Source of the DNA: Actinomycetota bacterium
GTDB taxonomy: Bacteria; Actinomycetota; Actinomycetes; Nanopelagicales; Nanopelagicaceae
Length of the DNA stretch: 19,573 bases
Assembly: GCA_947381255.1 (NCBI GenBank)
Contig: CANCUC010000002.1
Location: forward strand, 1 to 19,573
Direction: 5' to 3'
Position numbers and translations under genes: made by a program. Numbering within the stretch: position 1 is the first letter of the stretch; every line of letters begins with the position of its first letter. Of the stretch, positions 6,431 to 15,214 are shown in pieces. The notes beneath the pieces are model-generated. The model searched no databases. It was not told the origin of the DNA and was given only the letters and a program-made list of their open reading frames with translations.

Positions 6431-7299
6431 TGGTTACCGGTAAGACGAGTAAAACCGGCCAACGTATTGCCGTAGGAGTTTTGTCTGTATTCTCAATGAT
6501 TTGGGTTGCACCAATTCTCTTTACGATTCTGCAATCGTTTAGACCGTATGACGACGTCATCAAAAAAGGCGTTATGTCATGGCCTAACCATCTGACATTT
6601 GTAAATTACTATCACGCCTTTGTTCAATCCAGAATGTGGCTCTTCTTCCTCAACTCAGTTGAGGTAGCGGTACCTGCAGTTGTTCTGACTTTGTTCTTGG
6701 CATCCATGATTGCCTTCGTATTGAGTCGCTACGAATCACGCTTTAGCGTGCCGATGTTGATGCTCTTTACCGCGGGTAATTTGCTCCCACCTCAGCTTCT
6801 CTTCATCCCTCTCTTTAGAATTTATCTAAAGATCCATGTACCGCATTTCATCAACAGCAACGGGTTGCTCTATGACACCCAGCTGGGATTGATCTTGGTA
6901 CACGTGGCAATCCAGGTCGGCTTTGCAACATTCGTGCTTACCAACTTCTTGCGCACGATTCCAAAGGAAATCTCGGAGTCAGCTCTCGTTGATGGGGCAA
7001 ATGTGTGGAATCACTTCTTCCGCATTATCTTGCCGCTTCTGCGTCCAGCACTTGCATCTCTTGGTGTCTTGATGACAACCTGGATTTACAACGACTTCTT
7101 CTGGGCCGTTGTTCTGCTCAAGACAGGTAATAAGCGTCCGATTACTGCAGCGCTTTCGAACCTACAAGGTGAGTTCAATACCGACTACAACTTGTTGGCA
7201 GCTGGCGCATGTATGGCCTTTATTCCAACGCTTCTGGTCTTCTTCGCAATGCGTAAGCATTTCGTAGCAGGCTTAACCCTCGGCTCAACCAAGGGTTAA
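6430..7299 (+). CDS. ABC sugar transporter permease 2 (MalG/AraQ type)
   Basis: Second inner-membrane permease, 289 residues. Predicted helices are at about 11-36, 73-98, 107-130, 150-173, 205-229 and 256-275. The EAA loop is at about 183-202 (ESALVDGANVWNHFFRIILP), with EA/ES, the central DGA and the final P. It begins in the stop codon of permease 1 (TAATG), the usual tight coupling of such heterodimers. The ligand is not readable from the permease. No clear terminator follows; the convergent alpha-galactosidase gene ends 22 bp away. Confidence 0.94.
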   Translation: MVTGKTSKTGQRIAVGVLSVFSMIWVAPILFTILQSFRPYDDVIKKGVMSWPNHLTFVNYYHAFVQSRMWLFFLNSVEVAVPAVVLTLFLASMIAFVLSRYESRFSVPMLMLFTAGNLLPPQLLFIPLFRIYLKIHVPHFINSNGLLYDTQLGLILVHVAIQVGFATFVLTNFLRTIPKEISESALVDGANVWNHFFRIILPLLRPALASLGVLMTTWIYNDFFWAVVLLKTGNKRPITAALSNLQGEFNTDYNLLAAGACMAFIPTLLVFFAMRKHFVAGLTLGSTKG

Positions 7300-7321
7300 A
7301 ACCCACCACTCATTACTTCAA

Positions 7322-9445
7322 TTACTGCTCGCTTGAGATCTCAATCAAGATTGCGTTCTCAGGCGGCAGGATTGGTGGACGCAAGCCGATAGCGGCAAGC
7401 TCTGCTCCACTTAAGACAATCCCATTTGCTTCATTCATCCAGGCTGGATTTCCGCGTTGCATTGTTTGAGCGACGCCTGCATCTTTCAAAGCCTTCACTC
7501 GATAATTTCTGACTGGGTCTAACCCAGGGAATCTCGCCATTGCAGGGAAGATTGATTCAGACATGTCACGAGCGGCAATAGCAAAGAGCGCCTCAGATTT
7601 ATCCTGAGCAACGACTCCATAGAGATACGAATTATCATCTGGATGATCTACGCGAATAGCCTTACCGGAGTGAAGTAAACCACGCTTGGATTTGTAGAGA
7701 TTGATCCAACTCTTGATTACTTCGATCTCCTCAGGCTTTGCGTGAGTGATATCCCATTCAATGCCGGCATGGCCAAAGAGCGCTGTAATTGCGCGGAAAT
7801 TAATCTCTGTGGTGCGACGATTCTGATTTCCAGGCCGTGGGCCAATGTGAGTTCCGAGTAGCTCAGGTGGAACTGCAATTCCAGTCCAGCGCTGGATAGT
7901 CTGGCGCTCCAGAGCATCATTGTTATCGCTCGTCCAAAAACGATCGACATAATCGATAACACCGAGATCGATGCGGCCTCCACCAGAAGCACAACTTTCA
8001 ATTTCTAACTTTGGATGACGCTTCTTGAGCTCTGCGAAGAGGCGATAAATAGCAGCTGCTTGATTGTGGAGTGCAGCCTGTCCCAAATGACCGCCATCGA
8101 TGATCATGCGGTTGTGATCCCACTTGATGTAAGCGATGTTGTATTCGGTGAGGATCGCATCAACCTGTCCCAAAACGTGCTCAAAGGCTCCTGGGTGGGT
8201 GATATCGAGGACCTGCTGGTGACGAGCTGGGGGAGGTGTACGTCCTGCTTCGTGCAAGATCCACTCGGGATGAGCGCGGTAGAGATCAGAGTCAGGGTTA
8301 ACCATCTCTCCCTCAAACCAGAGACCAAACTCCATGCCCTTCTCATTGATGTACTTAATAATTGGTCCAAGGCCATCTGGCCAGACGCTCTTATCAACGA
8401 CCCAATCGCCGAGGCCCGCTTGGTCATGGCGGCGTAGGTGGAACCATCCATCGTCTAGAACGAAGCGCTCTACCCCAACTTCGGCAGCGGCATCAACGAT
8501 CGCCTTGATCTTCTCATCATCATGGTCGAAGTCGATTGCCTCCCAAACATTGAGGGTAATTGGGCGGGGGCGAATATTTGTTGGATGGTTGGGACGGGCG
8601 CGCAACCATCTGTAGTAATTGTGGCTCAGACCATCTAATCCCTGGTTCGAGTAATTTGCAACGATTGGTGGAACGTCATAACTCTGACCGGCCTCAATCA
8701 AGATCTCACCCGGCATTAGGAGTTCTCCAGCGCCGATCGATGTCTCTCCAGTCGCGAGGCGCTCAATGTGGTGGATTGAATTGCCGCTCCACGCTACAGA
8801 AAGGCCCCAGACCTCGCCCTGCTCAAAGCCAGCGTTATCGGTCAGTGCCAATTGGGCGATTGTGTAATCGTGGCCGCTTCGACCCTCTCGCATCTCCCGA
8901 GAGGTCAGGCCATAGCGAATTGCATTGCGTTGTGGATGGCGCTCGCGCGACCAGCGACCTGTGAAATCCAGAACATCATGAGCTCTATCTGGAAGCGGCA
9001 ACCAGTATGTAAAAGATTCAAGGTTGTAGGAATCTGTGCCAGTGTTTGTGAGCAGAGCGCTTGCTCGAAGAATTCCAAATTCATTGAGTTGGTAGGTGAG
9101 AACTAACTTGAGTCCTGCAGATGGATCGGCGAAATGAGCTTCAAGCGAGTTTGCCGTGTGATCTACCTTGCTTAAGGAGAAGAAGGTGGACCAGGCCTTG
9201 CCATTGCGATGACCGTTAATTGTTGGATGTCCAAGGAATCCGCGCGAATGCTCGCGCATCACGCCGGTCTCAACAGGGAAATCAAAACTCGCATGTGCGA
9301 TCGGATTTGTGGTTGCTGACTTTAAGTCGCTACTTGAGGTTGGAAGAGCAGCACCCCAGTGCTTGATAACTAAATTGTTATTTGATGCATCAAAAATAAT
9401 TGAGGAGGTTGGTGAGGTGAGGGTAATTAAATCCGAGGTGGCCAA
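7322..9445 (-). CDS. Alpha-galactosidase, glycoside hydrolase family 36
   Basis: Retaining alpha-galactosidase that cuts terminal alpha-galactose from oligosaccharides such as melibiose and raffinose, or from digalactosyl-glycerol. About 707 residues, matching the long bacterial GH36 enzymes: N-terminal beta-sandwich, (beta/alpha)8 barrel with FVLDDGWF, then KWDHNR (nucleophile D443), CASGGGR (485-491) and FWTSDNND (acid/base D507), and a C-terminal beta domain. No signal peptide, so it acts in the cytosol on imported substrate. I place the start at TTG 9445 because AGGAGG (9455-9450) lies 4 nt before it, which is rather close; a GTG at 9469 would add 8 residues but overlaps an inverted repeat (9464-9480). 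The gene is convergent with the permeases and divergent from the beta-galactosidase. Numbering assumes the TTG start. Substrate range within GH36 is not readable. Confidence 0.95.
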   Translation of the reverse strand: MATSDLITLTSPTSSIIFDASNNNLVIKHWGAALPTSSSDLKSATTNPIAHASFDFPVETGVMREHSRGFLGHPTINGHRNGKAWSTFFSLSKVDHTANSLEAHFADPSAGLKLVLTYQLNEFGILRASALLTNTGTDSYNLESFTYWLPLPDRAHDVLDFTGRWSRERHPQRNAIRYGLTSREMREGRSGHDYTIAQLALTDNAGFEQGEVWGLSVAWSGNSIHHIERLATGETSIGAGELLMPGEILIEAGQSYDVPPIVANYSNQGLDGLSHNYYRWLRARPNHPTNIRPRPITLNVWEAIDFDHDDEKIKAIVDAAAEVGVERFVLDDGWFHLRRHDQAGLGDWVVDKSVWPDGLGPIIKYINEKGMEFGLWFEGEMVNPDSDLYRAHPEWILHEAGRTPPPARHQQVLDITHPGAFEHVLGQVDAILTEYNIAYIKWDHNRMIIDGGHLGQAALHNQAAAIYRLFAELKKRHPKLEIESCASGGGRIDLGVIDYVDRFWTSDNNDALERQTIQRWTGIAVPPELLGTHIGPRPGNQNRRTTEINFRAITALFGHAGIEWDITHAKPEEIEVIKSWINLYKSKRGLLHSGKAIRVDHPDDNSYLYGVVAQDKSEALFAIAARDMSESIFPAMARFPGLDPVRNYRVKALKDAGVAQTMQRGNPAWMNEANGIVLSGAELAAIGLRPPILPPENAILIEISSEQ

Positions 9446-9463
9446 GTTTCCTCCTATTGAGTT

Positions 9464-9480
9464 ATGCACGCGAGGTGCAT
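9464..9480. promoter_or_regulatory. Perfect inverted repeat before the alpha-galactosidase
   Basis: ATGCAC, 5-nt spacer GCGAG, GTGCAT: a 17-bp dyad lying 8 bp upstream of the AGGAGG ribosome site of the minus-strand gene. It could be an operator or a small mRNA hairpin. No regulator gene is in the window. I saw no second copy. Confidence 0.35.
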
Positions 9481-9517
9481 CCTTTACTTGATAAGTAATG
9501 GGATTTAGAGTGGTTCA

Positions 9518-9556
9518 GTGCCAATGGCGCTAATTCCTAAATACTACTATCAATCT
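9518..9556 (+). promoter_or_regulatory. Candidate beta-galactosidase promoter and operator
   Basis: A -10-like TACTAT at 9545-9550 would start transcription near 9557, giving a short leader with GGAG (9562-9565) as ribosome site for ATG 9573. A near-palindrome AGTGCCAATGGCGCT (9518-9532: 6-bp arms with one G-T type mismatch, 3-nt spacer) covers the -35 position, where a repressor or activator could bind. Motifs judged by eye. Confidence 0.35.
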
Positions 9557-9572
9557 TTTTTGGAGTAAATGA

Positions 9573-12566
9573 ATGAAATATTGGAATAGCCCCGAGACAA
9601 CTTCAGTTAACCGCGAACCAATGCTCAACATTTCGCATGAAGATTTTGTCTCTCTCGATGGACAGTGGGATTTTCAGCTACTGCGCTCGCCCGATGATCA
9701 ACCGGGTCGCAGTTGGACAACTATTCCCGTTCCAGGGCTATGGACTACTCAAGAAGAGTCACACCACTTCTGGGATCGTCCGATTTATACAAATGTGCAG
9801 ATGCCATTTGATGATCTTCCACCATTCGTTCCTGCATTAAATCCGACAGGAATCTACGAGCGTGATTTCACAGTTCTCGATAACTGGGTAGGAGAGCGCA
9901 TCGTTCTGCAGATTGGTGGATTTGAATCTGTTGCAATCTTGAGCGTCAACGGCGTTGAAGTTGGAATGGCAAAGGACTCTCGCCTTGCAGCCGACTTTGA
10001 AATAAGTGATTTTGTTAATCCAGGTAAGAATCGCATCCAGATCAAGGTAGTGAAGTGGTCTGATGCAACCTATATCGAAGATCAAGATCAATGGTGGCAT
10101 GGCGGAATTACTCGAAGCATCAAACTATTTATCACTCCACGTGTACATATTTCACGCTTTTATCCAACTGCTAGTTTGAAGTCGGATGGCACAACTGGAA
10201 CGCTCGATATCCGAGCCTTTGTAGCTGCCGCACAAGATGCCAACTTCGAGGGTTACTCACTTGTTGCCCGAGTTGAAGGCGTGGCTCGCGCAAAAGCTAT
10301 GAGCGCAAAGGTAATTGGAACTTCGCGCATTGAGTGGACTGAGATGCCAGCGGAGTATCAAGCGATAGCGCGAGATTTCTTCCATGGCACCTACTGGGAT
10401 GGAAAAGTTCCAGCTTCAATCATGGAGGTCGTTAATAAGATCGAACCGCCTACCCCAGGTGGAATCCACCTCACAGCTGAGTTCCCAAATATCAAAGCAT
10501 GGTCTGCCGAAGAGCCAAACCTGTATCACCTCATCGTTGAACTCAAAGATCCAATGGGTACCGTTATCGAAACCTTTACTCAGAAGATTGGCTTCAGAGA
10601 TGTCACGATTAAGGGTCGCAACTTCCTCGTTAATGGAAAACGCGTCATTATTTATGGAGTAAACCGCCACGATTTCAATCGTAAAACGGGTCGTGTTGTG
10701 AGCGTTGCAGATATGCGCGCTGATCTCTTGGAGATGAAGAAATTCAACTTCAACGCAGTACGTACTTCGCACTATCCAAATGATCCCGCCTTCTTAGACC
10801 TGGCAGATGAACTCGGCTTCTATGTCATTGGTGAGGCAAATATCGAGTCTCATGCCTTCCAAGATTCACTCTGCAATGATCAGCGATATCTGACTCCGTG
10901 GGTTGATCGTGTCGCTCGTATGGTTCAGCGCGACATTCACCATCCAAGTGTGATCATGTGGTCACTTGGAAATGAATCAGGCGCTGGTTCAAATCACGAA
11001 GCTGCAGCTGCCTATGTCCGCAAGTTCGATCCATCCCGTCCGCTCCACTACGAAGGTGCGATTCGTCCTTACTGGACGGCTAATCCTTCGCTCACCGATG
11101 TTGTCTGCCCTATGTATCCATCAATCGATGCAATCATCTCGTACGCAAAATCGAACGTTGGAACGCGTCCTTTGATTATGTGCGAGTACTCGCACGCCAT
11201 GGGTAACTCAAATGGAACACTCGCTGAATACTGGCAGGCAATTCATACCCTGCCTGGTTTGCAAGGCGGATTCATCTGGGAGTTCTGGGATCACGGAATT
11301 GAGCAGACGCTCTCCGATGGTTCAAAGCGTTCAGCTTACGGGGGAGATTTTGGCGAAGAGAAGCACGATGGAAACTTCTGTTGTGATGGAATGGTCTTCC
11401 CAGATCGTTCCCCTAAGCCTGCGATGTTGGAGTTCAAAACAATTGCAACTCCACTCTTGATCACAGCCACCAGTGCTGCCACGGGAGCATTTAAGGTGAA
11501 GAACAAGAACTTCTTCGTCACGACTAAGGATTATGAGATCACCTGGAAGATCGCAATCGAAGGTGAAGTCGTTGATTATGGCAAGGTGAAGTTGCCGGTA
11601 ATCGCACCGCAGGCAACAGGCGTAATCAAAGTATCTTCGAAGTTCTTGAAGAGCGCCGCAGAACCTGGCGAACGCTTCATCACCTTTAGTATCGTCAAGA
11701 AGTCAGAGACAGCGTGGGCTGGTGCGTCGGCAGAAGTTGGATGGGCGCAATTTAAGCTTCCATCGAAGGCTCGCCCTAAGGCTAAGTTGTTAGCGCCAAA
11801 GGTCCTGACCAATGTACTCAATGAGGATGGCTCCATCTACATGGGCTTTGGATCATTTAATCCACAACTCAATCTCTATCGCGCTCCAACTGATAACGAT
11901 CGCATCGGAAATATTTCTAAGCGTTGGCACGAATGGGGTATTGATAACCTCGAACGCACCAAGATAAAGATCACCAAATCCGGAAATGGCTTCAAGGTCT
12001 CCTCGATCTACAGAACCAGTGCTGGAATCGAGATCAAGCAGGTGCAGACGATTCATGAAGTGGTCAATGGCTTTAACGTTGTAGAGGAGACAACCCTTCC
12101 AAAGGTTCTCCACGATGTTGCTCGCGTTGGAACTTCATTTGAATTAGATCGTAGCTTCTCGCATATGAGCTACTTCGGTACTGGCCCAAATGAGACCTAT
12201 CCGGATCGTCATCTGAGTCCGATTGATCATTTTGAGTCCGATGTAAGTGATCAATACATCCCTTATGTAAGACCGCAGGAGAATGGCGGCCACGCCGATG
12301 TTCGCTGGGTTGAGGTCTCGAATAACCATGGAGAGACAATTCGGATTGAACTTGCCAAGCCAGGTCAGGTCTCGGTAACTCCTTACCGCGCGAATGAACT
12401 CGCGACAGCAACACACGATGTTGAACTCAAGTCATCGGTGACAGTTGTCGCGATCGACACAATTCATCGTGGAGTCGGAACAGCTTCGTGCGGTCCTGAC
12501 ACCCTTGATCAATACTTGATCAAGCCAGGTAAGTACACATTGGCATATACCCTCACCTATAAGTGA
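9573..12566 (+). CDS. lacZ: Beta-galactosidase, glycoside hydrolase family 2 (LacZ type)
   Basis: Large retaining beta-galactosidase, 997 residues, close to the usual ~1020 of LacZ. Order: N-terminal sugar-binding jelly roll (WNSPETTSVNREPM, LDGQWDFQL, NPTGIYERDF), immunoglobulin-like domain, TIM barrel, a second immunoglobulin-like domain, and the C-terminal 'small chain' domain (YFGTGPNETYPDR, YVRPQENGGHADVRW). Barrel motifs are YGVNRHDFN, the acid/base E468 in WSLGNESG, and nucleophile E538 in MCEYSHAMGNSNG. No signal peptide, so it is cytosolic. The start ATG 9573 follows GGAG. The stop overlaps the galactokinase start (GTGA, 12563-12566), so released galactose and its kinase are made together. 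The family acts on lactose and other beta-galactosides; beta-galactosyl-glycerol is a known LacZ substrate class, which matters for the pathway proposed here. Confidence 0.95.
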   Translation: MKYWNSPETTSVNREPMLNISHEDFVSLDGQWDFQLLRSPDDQPGRSWTTIPVPGLWTTQEESHHFWDRPIYTNVQMPFDDLPPFVPALNPTGIYERDFTVLDNWVGERIVLQIGGFESVAILSVNGVEVGMAKDSRLAADFEISDFVNPGKNRIQIKVVKWSDATYIEDQDQWWHGGITRSIKLFITPRVHISRFYPTASLKSDGTTGTLDIRAFVAAAQDANFEGYSLVARVEGVARAKAMSAKVIGTSRIEWTEMPAEYQAIARDFFHGTYWDGKVPASIMEVVNKIEPPTPGGIHLTAEFPNIKAWSAEEPNLYHLIVELKDPMGTVIETFTQKIGFRDVTIKGRNFLVNGKRVIIYGVNRHDFNRKTGRVVSVADMRADLLEMKKFNFNAVRTSHYPNDPAFLDLADELGFYVIGEANIESHAFQDSLCNDQRYLTPWVDRVARMVQRDIHHPSVIMWSLGNESGAGSNHEAAAAYVRKFDPSRPLHYEGAIRPYWTANPSLTDVVCPMYPSIDAIISYAKSNVGTRPLIMCEYSHAMGNSNGTLAEYWQAIHTLPGLQGGFIWEFWDHGIEQTLSDGSKRSAYGGDFGEEKHDGNFCCDGMVFPDRSPKPAMLEFKTIATPLLITATSAATGAFKVKNKNFFVTTKDYEITWKIAIEGEVVDYGKVKLPVIAPQATGVIKVSSKFLKSAAEPGERFITFSIVKKSETAWAGASAEVGWAQFKLPSKARPKAKLLAPKVLTNVLNEDGSIYMGFGSFNPQLNLYRAPTDNDRIGNISKRWHEWGIDNLERTKIKITKSGNGFKVSSIYRTSAGIEIKQVQTIHEVVNGFNVVEETTLPKVLHDVARVGTSFELDRSFSHMSYFGTGPNETYPDRHLSPIDHFESDVSDQYIPYVRPQENGGHADVRWVEVSNNHGETIRIELAKPGQVSVTPYRANELATATHDVELKSSVTVVAIDTIHRGVGTASCGPDTLDQYLIKPGKYTLAYTLTYK

Positions 12567-13723
12567 GCGAAGGATATTTAAGGGGAATAGTGCAGGACAT
12601 ATCAAAACGCTTTGTCGAAGTCTTTGGAGCTAACCCGGAAGTAGTTGCAGCTGCTCCGGGACGTGTGAACTTGATCGGTGAACATATCGATTACAGCGAT
12701 GGCTTTGTGCTCCCCTTTGCAATCTCCGATACGACGACCGTCGCACTTTCGCGCCGCCAGGACCAAGTAATTCGAATCGCTTCTGCGCAGAAGAGCACAG
12801 AAATTGTCGAGACCACACTCGCCGAGCTCATTCCGCTAACAGGGGAGAGCTGGGCGAGGTACGCCTTAGGTGTGCTCTGGGTGATGAAAATTGATACCGG
12901 TGTGGATTTGCTGATCGATGGAAGAGTGCCGCTTGGTGCGGGGTTATCTTCAAGCGCGGCGCTGGAATGTTCTATTGCGACCGCGGTAAATCACCTCTTC
13001 AAAAAGGGGCTCTCACTTGCTGAGTTAGCGAGAGCATCACAAAAGGCAGAGAATGATTACGTTGGCGTTCCATGCGGAATCATGGATCAATCGGTCTCAT
13101 TGATGGCCAAATCCGGATCAGCGCTCCTATTGGATTGTCGGGATTTGAGTTCGGAGAACATTCCATTTCTTATTGCACCTCAAGGCCTTGAACTTCTCAT
13201 CATTGATACTCAAGCGCATCACAAATTAGTCGATGGCGGATATGCGGAGCGACGTGCATCTTGCGAGAGGGCGGTTGCAGAACTTGGGATCACCTCCCTT
13301 CGCGACATATCAGTGGCGGACTATGCGGCCCGGCAATCTGAATTGGATCCCGTCACGTATATTCGCGGCTTCCACGCGGTAACGGAGATGAAACGCGTCT
13401 TAGATGCAGTCGACGCCCTCAAGGCAAATAACTTCTCTCGCCTGGGAGACCTTCTCAATCAATCTCATCGATCATTGCGTGATGATTACACCGTCTCCTG
13501 CCCTGAATTAAATCTTGCTGTTGATACCGCGCTCGAACAAGGTGCTCTTGGTGCGCGTATGGTCGGCGGCGGTTTCGGCGGAAGCGCAATTGCCCTTATA
13601 AAGAGTGATCAGGTGAAGCGTTGTGAGACCGCTATTCAAAAAGCATTCTCTGATGCTGGTTTCAAAGCTCCGAGATTCTTTACCTCGCTACCTAGCGATG
13701 GCGCGCGCGTCATATCCAATTAA
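12563..13723 (+). CDS. galK: Galactokinase
   Basis: GHMP-family kinase that phosphorylates alpha-D-galactose to galactose-1-phosphate, first step of the Leloir pathway. 386 residues, usual length. Motif 1 is GRVNLIGEHIDYSDG (33-47), the galactokinase signature; motif 2, the ATP loop, is PLGAGLSSSAALE (123-135); the catalytic aspartate is D175 in CGIMDQ; motif 3 is MVGGGFGGSAIAL near the C-terminus. GTG 12563 overlaps the beta-galactosidase stop; a second in-frame GTG at 12590 has AGGGG 4 nt upstream and would give a protein 9 residues shorter. Either is possible. The 3' end overlaps the convergent glycerol kinase gene by 14 bp. galT and galE are not in the window and must be elsewhere if the pathway is complete. 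Confidence 0.95.
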   Translation: MSEGYLRGIVQDISKRFVEVFGANPEVVAAAPGRVNLIGEHIDYSDGFVLPFAISDTTTVALSRRQDQVIRIASAQKSTEIVETTLAELIPLTGESWARYALGVLWVMKIDTGVDLLIDGRVPLGAGLSSSAALECSIATAVNHLFKKGLSLAELARASQKAENDYVGVPCGIMDQSVSLMAKSGSALLLDCRDLSSENIPFLIAPQGLELLIIDTQAHHKLVDGGYAERRASCERAVAELGITSLRDISVADYAARQSELDPVTYIRGFHAVTEMKRVLDAVDALKANNFSRLGDLLNQSHRSLRDDYTVSCPELNLAVDTALEQGALGARMVGGGFGGSAIALIKSDQVKRCETAIQKAFSDAGFKAPRFFTSLPSDGARVISN

Positions 13724-15197
13724 GAGTTCGCTCTATCGCTTTCTTCCAACCAGCTAAGCCTGCGGCTGCGTATTCCGTGCTTACTTGAGGTGTCCAGTGG
13801 TGACTCTCTTGCCACTGTGAGAGAAGTTCCTCTTTGTTACTCCAAATACCCACAGCAAGTCCTGCCGCATAAGCAGCGCCAAGCGCAGTTGTCTCGGCAA
13901 CCACTGGGCGAGATACATCAGTTTGCAAGACATCCGCCTGCATCTGCATGCAAAGTTCGTTTTGAGTCACACCGCCATCTACACGGAGCACCTTGATGGC
14001 GACTCCCGTCTCTTCCTCCATCGCACGGATGACATCATGAGTTTGGTAGCAAATAGCTTCTAGAGTCGCACGTGCAAGATGCGCCTTTGTAGCAGCGCGA
14101 GTTAAGCCGACAATTACTCCGCGCGCATCCCCGCGCCAATACGGAGCGAAGAGTCCTGAAAAAGCTGGAACGAAGTAAACGCCTCCATTATCAACAACAC
14201 TTGCTGCGAGTGGTTCGATCTCAGAGGAGCTATTAATAATCCCCATCTGGTCGCGAAGCCATTGAACCGCAGAACCAGTTACTGCAACTGAGCCTTCCAG
14301 CGCATACTTTGCAGGTTCGCTTCCAAGTTGAAATGCCAGGGTCGTAAGCAGACCTTTTTTGGAACGCACGATGTCGGTTCCAGTATTAATAAGTGCAAAA
14401 TTTCCTGTGCCATAGGTTGTCTTTGACTCTCCCTTTTCAAAGCAGAGTTGTCCAAGGAGAGCCGCATGTTGATCTCCCACAATTCCTGCTATTGGAATTC
14501 GAGCTCCAAAGATTCCGGATGGGGAGGTGTAGCCATAGATTTCAGAGGAACTCTTAATGACGGCTAATGACTGTCGGGGCACTCCAAATGCCTGGAGAAG
14601 TTGGTCGTCCCATTGAAGTGTTTCAAGATTCATCAATAGGGTGCGTGAAGCGTTGGAAACATCGGTAACATGAATATTCTCTTCGCTGAGGTTCCAGACC
14701 AGCCACGAATCAATAGTTCCGAAGAGCAACTCTTGTTGATCCATCGCGCTCTTAACGATTGGGGAGTGCTCCATCATCCAACTCATCTTGCTGGCCGAAA
14801 AATATGGAGCAAGTGGCAACCCGCTCTTATATGTAATTTGTGCAGCAAGTTCAGCTTCGATCTGATCCAAGATTCCCTGGCTTCGAGTGTCCTGCCAGAC
14901 GATTGCATTATGGAGAGGAACTCCAGAGAGTGCGCTCCATGCCACGGTAGTTTCACGTTGGTTGGTAATTCCAATTGCGGCGAGGTCTGAGCCCTTTAGA
15001 TTCGCTGCCTGAAGCGCCTCTCGTATGACCGCTTCGGTGGCGCGGAGAATTTCCAAGGGGTCATGTTCAACCCATCCAGCCTGAGGCAGGATCTGGGTGT
15101 GCTCTTTCTGGGCGGCTGAAATCACCTTGCCAGAGTGGTCGAAGATCATGAAGCGCGTACTAGTGGTTCCTTGATCAATCGCCCCAATGTAAGACAT
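13710..15197 (-). CDS. glpK: Glycerol kinase
   Basis: FGGY-family kinase making sn-glycerol-3-phosphate from glycerol and ATP. 495 residues, normal length. Key parts: phosphate loop GAIDQGTTSTR (5-15), glycerol-binding R81-E82 in ITNQRETT, Y132, VWQDTR, GTIDSWLVW, catalytic base D242 in GIVGDQHAALLGQ, YGTGNF, PAFSGLFAPYW and DGGVTQNELCMQMQAD. These match E. coli R83, E84, Y135 and D245. The Gly-rich fructose-1,6-bisphosphate loop before R236 of the E. coli enzyme is degraded here (227-233 reads SGIFGAR), so this enzyme may escape that inhibition. ATG 15197 gives the normal N-terminus. A TAGAAT box ends 6 nt before it and no ribosome site exists, so the mRNA is probably leaderless. The gene is divergent from glpD with a 17-bp gap. 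Confidence 0.97.
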   Translation of the reverse strand: MSYIGAIDQGTTSTRFMIFDHSGKVISAAQKEHTQILPQAGWVEHDPLEILRATEAVIREALQAANLKGSDLAAIGITNQRETTVAWSALSGVPLHNAIVWQDTRSQGILDQIEAELAAQITYKSGLPLAPYFSASKMSWMMEHSPIVKSAMDQQELLFGTIDSWLVWNLSEENIHVTDVSNASRTLLMNLETLQWDDQLLQAFGVPRQSLAVIKSSSEIYGYTSPSGIFGARIPIAGIVGDQHAALLGQLCFEKGESKTTYGTGNFALINTGTDIVRSKKGLLTTLAFQLGSEPAKYALEGSVAVTGSAVQWLRDQMGIINSSSEIEPLAASVVDNGGVYFVPAFSGLFAPYWRGDARGVIVGLTRAATKAHLARATLEAICYQTHDVIRAMEEETGVAIKVLRVDGGVTQNELCMQMQADVLQTDVSRPVVAETTALGAAYAAGLAVGIWSNKEELLSQWQESHHWTPQVSTEYAAAGLAGWKKAIERTLNWI

Positions 15198-15214
15198 ACC
15201 CGTATTCTAAGCGC
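15198..15214. promoter_or_regulatory. Shared bidirectional leaderless promoter of glpK and glpD
   Basis: The whole gap is 17 bp. TATTCT (15203-15208) lies 6 nt before glpD GTG 15215. On the other strand TAGAAT (15209-15204) lies 6 nt before glpK ATG 15197. Both boxes are the same 7 bp (TATTCTA) read in two directions, and both fit the TANNNT -10 pattern at leaderless spacing. -35 regions would lie inside the opposite gene; none is a strong match. Confidence 0.6.

Noticed and set aside
7275..7304. AACCCT/AGGGTT and GGGT/ACCC pairings at the end of permease 2.
   Set aside because: Short and A/T-flanked without a T-tract in either direction; the two pairings exclude each other. Not called a terminator.
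8015..8964. Several plus-strand reading frames (about 90-140 codons) opposite the alpha-galactosidase.
   Set aside because: They lie fully inside a certain GH36 gene, share no family motif and start without ribosome sites.
12073..12416. Minus-strand reading frames opposite the end of the beta-galactosidase gene.
   Set aside because: Shadow frames of a well-conserved GH2 C-terminal domain.
13723..13734. Small hairpin AGAG-TTCG-CTCT just after galK.
   Set aside because: Only 4 bp of stem, no T-tract, and it lies inside the glpK coding region; not a credible terminator.
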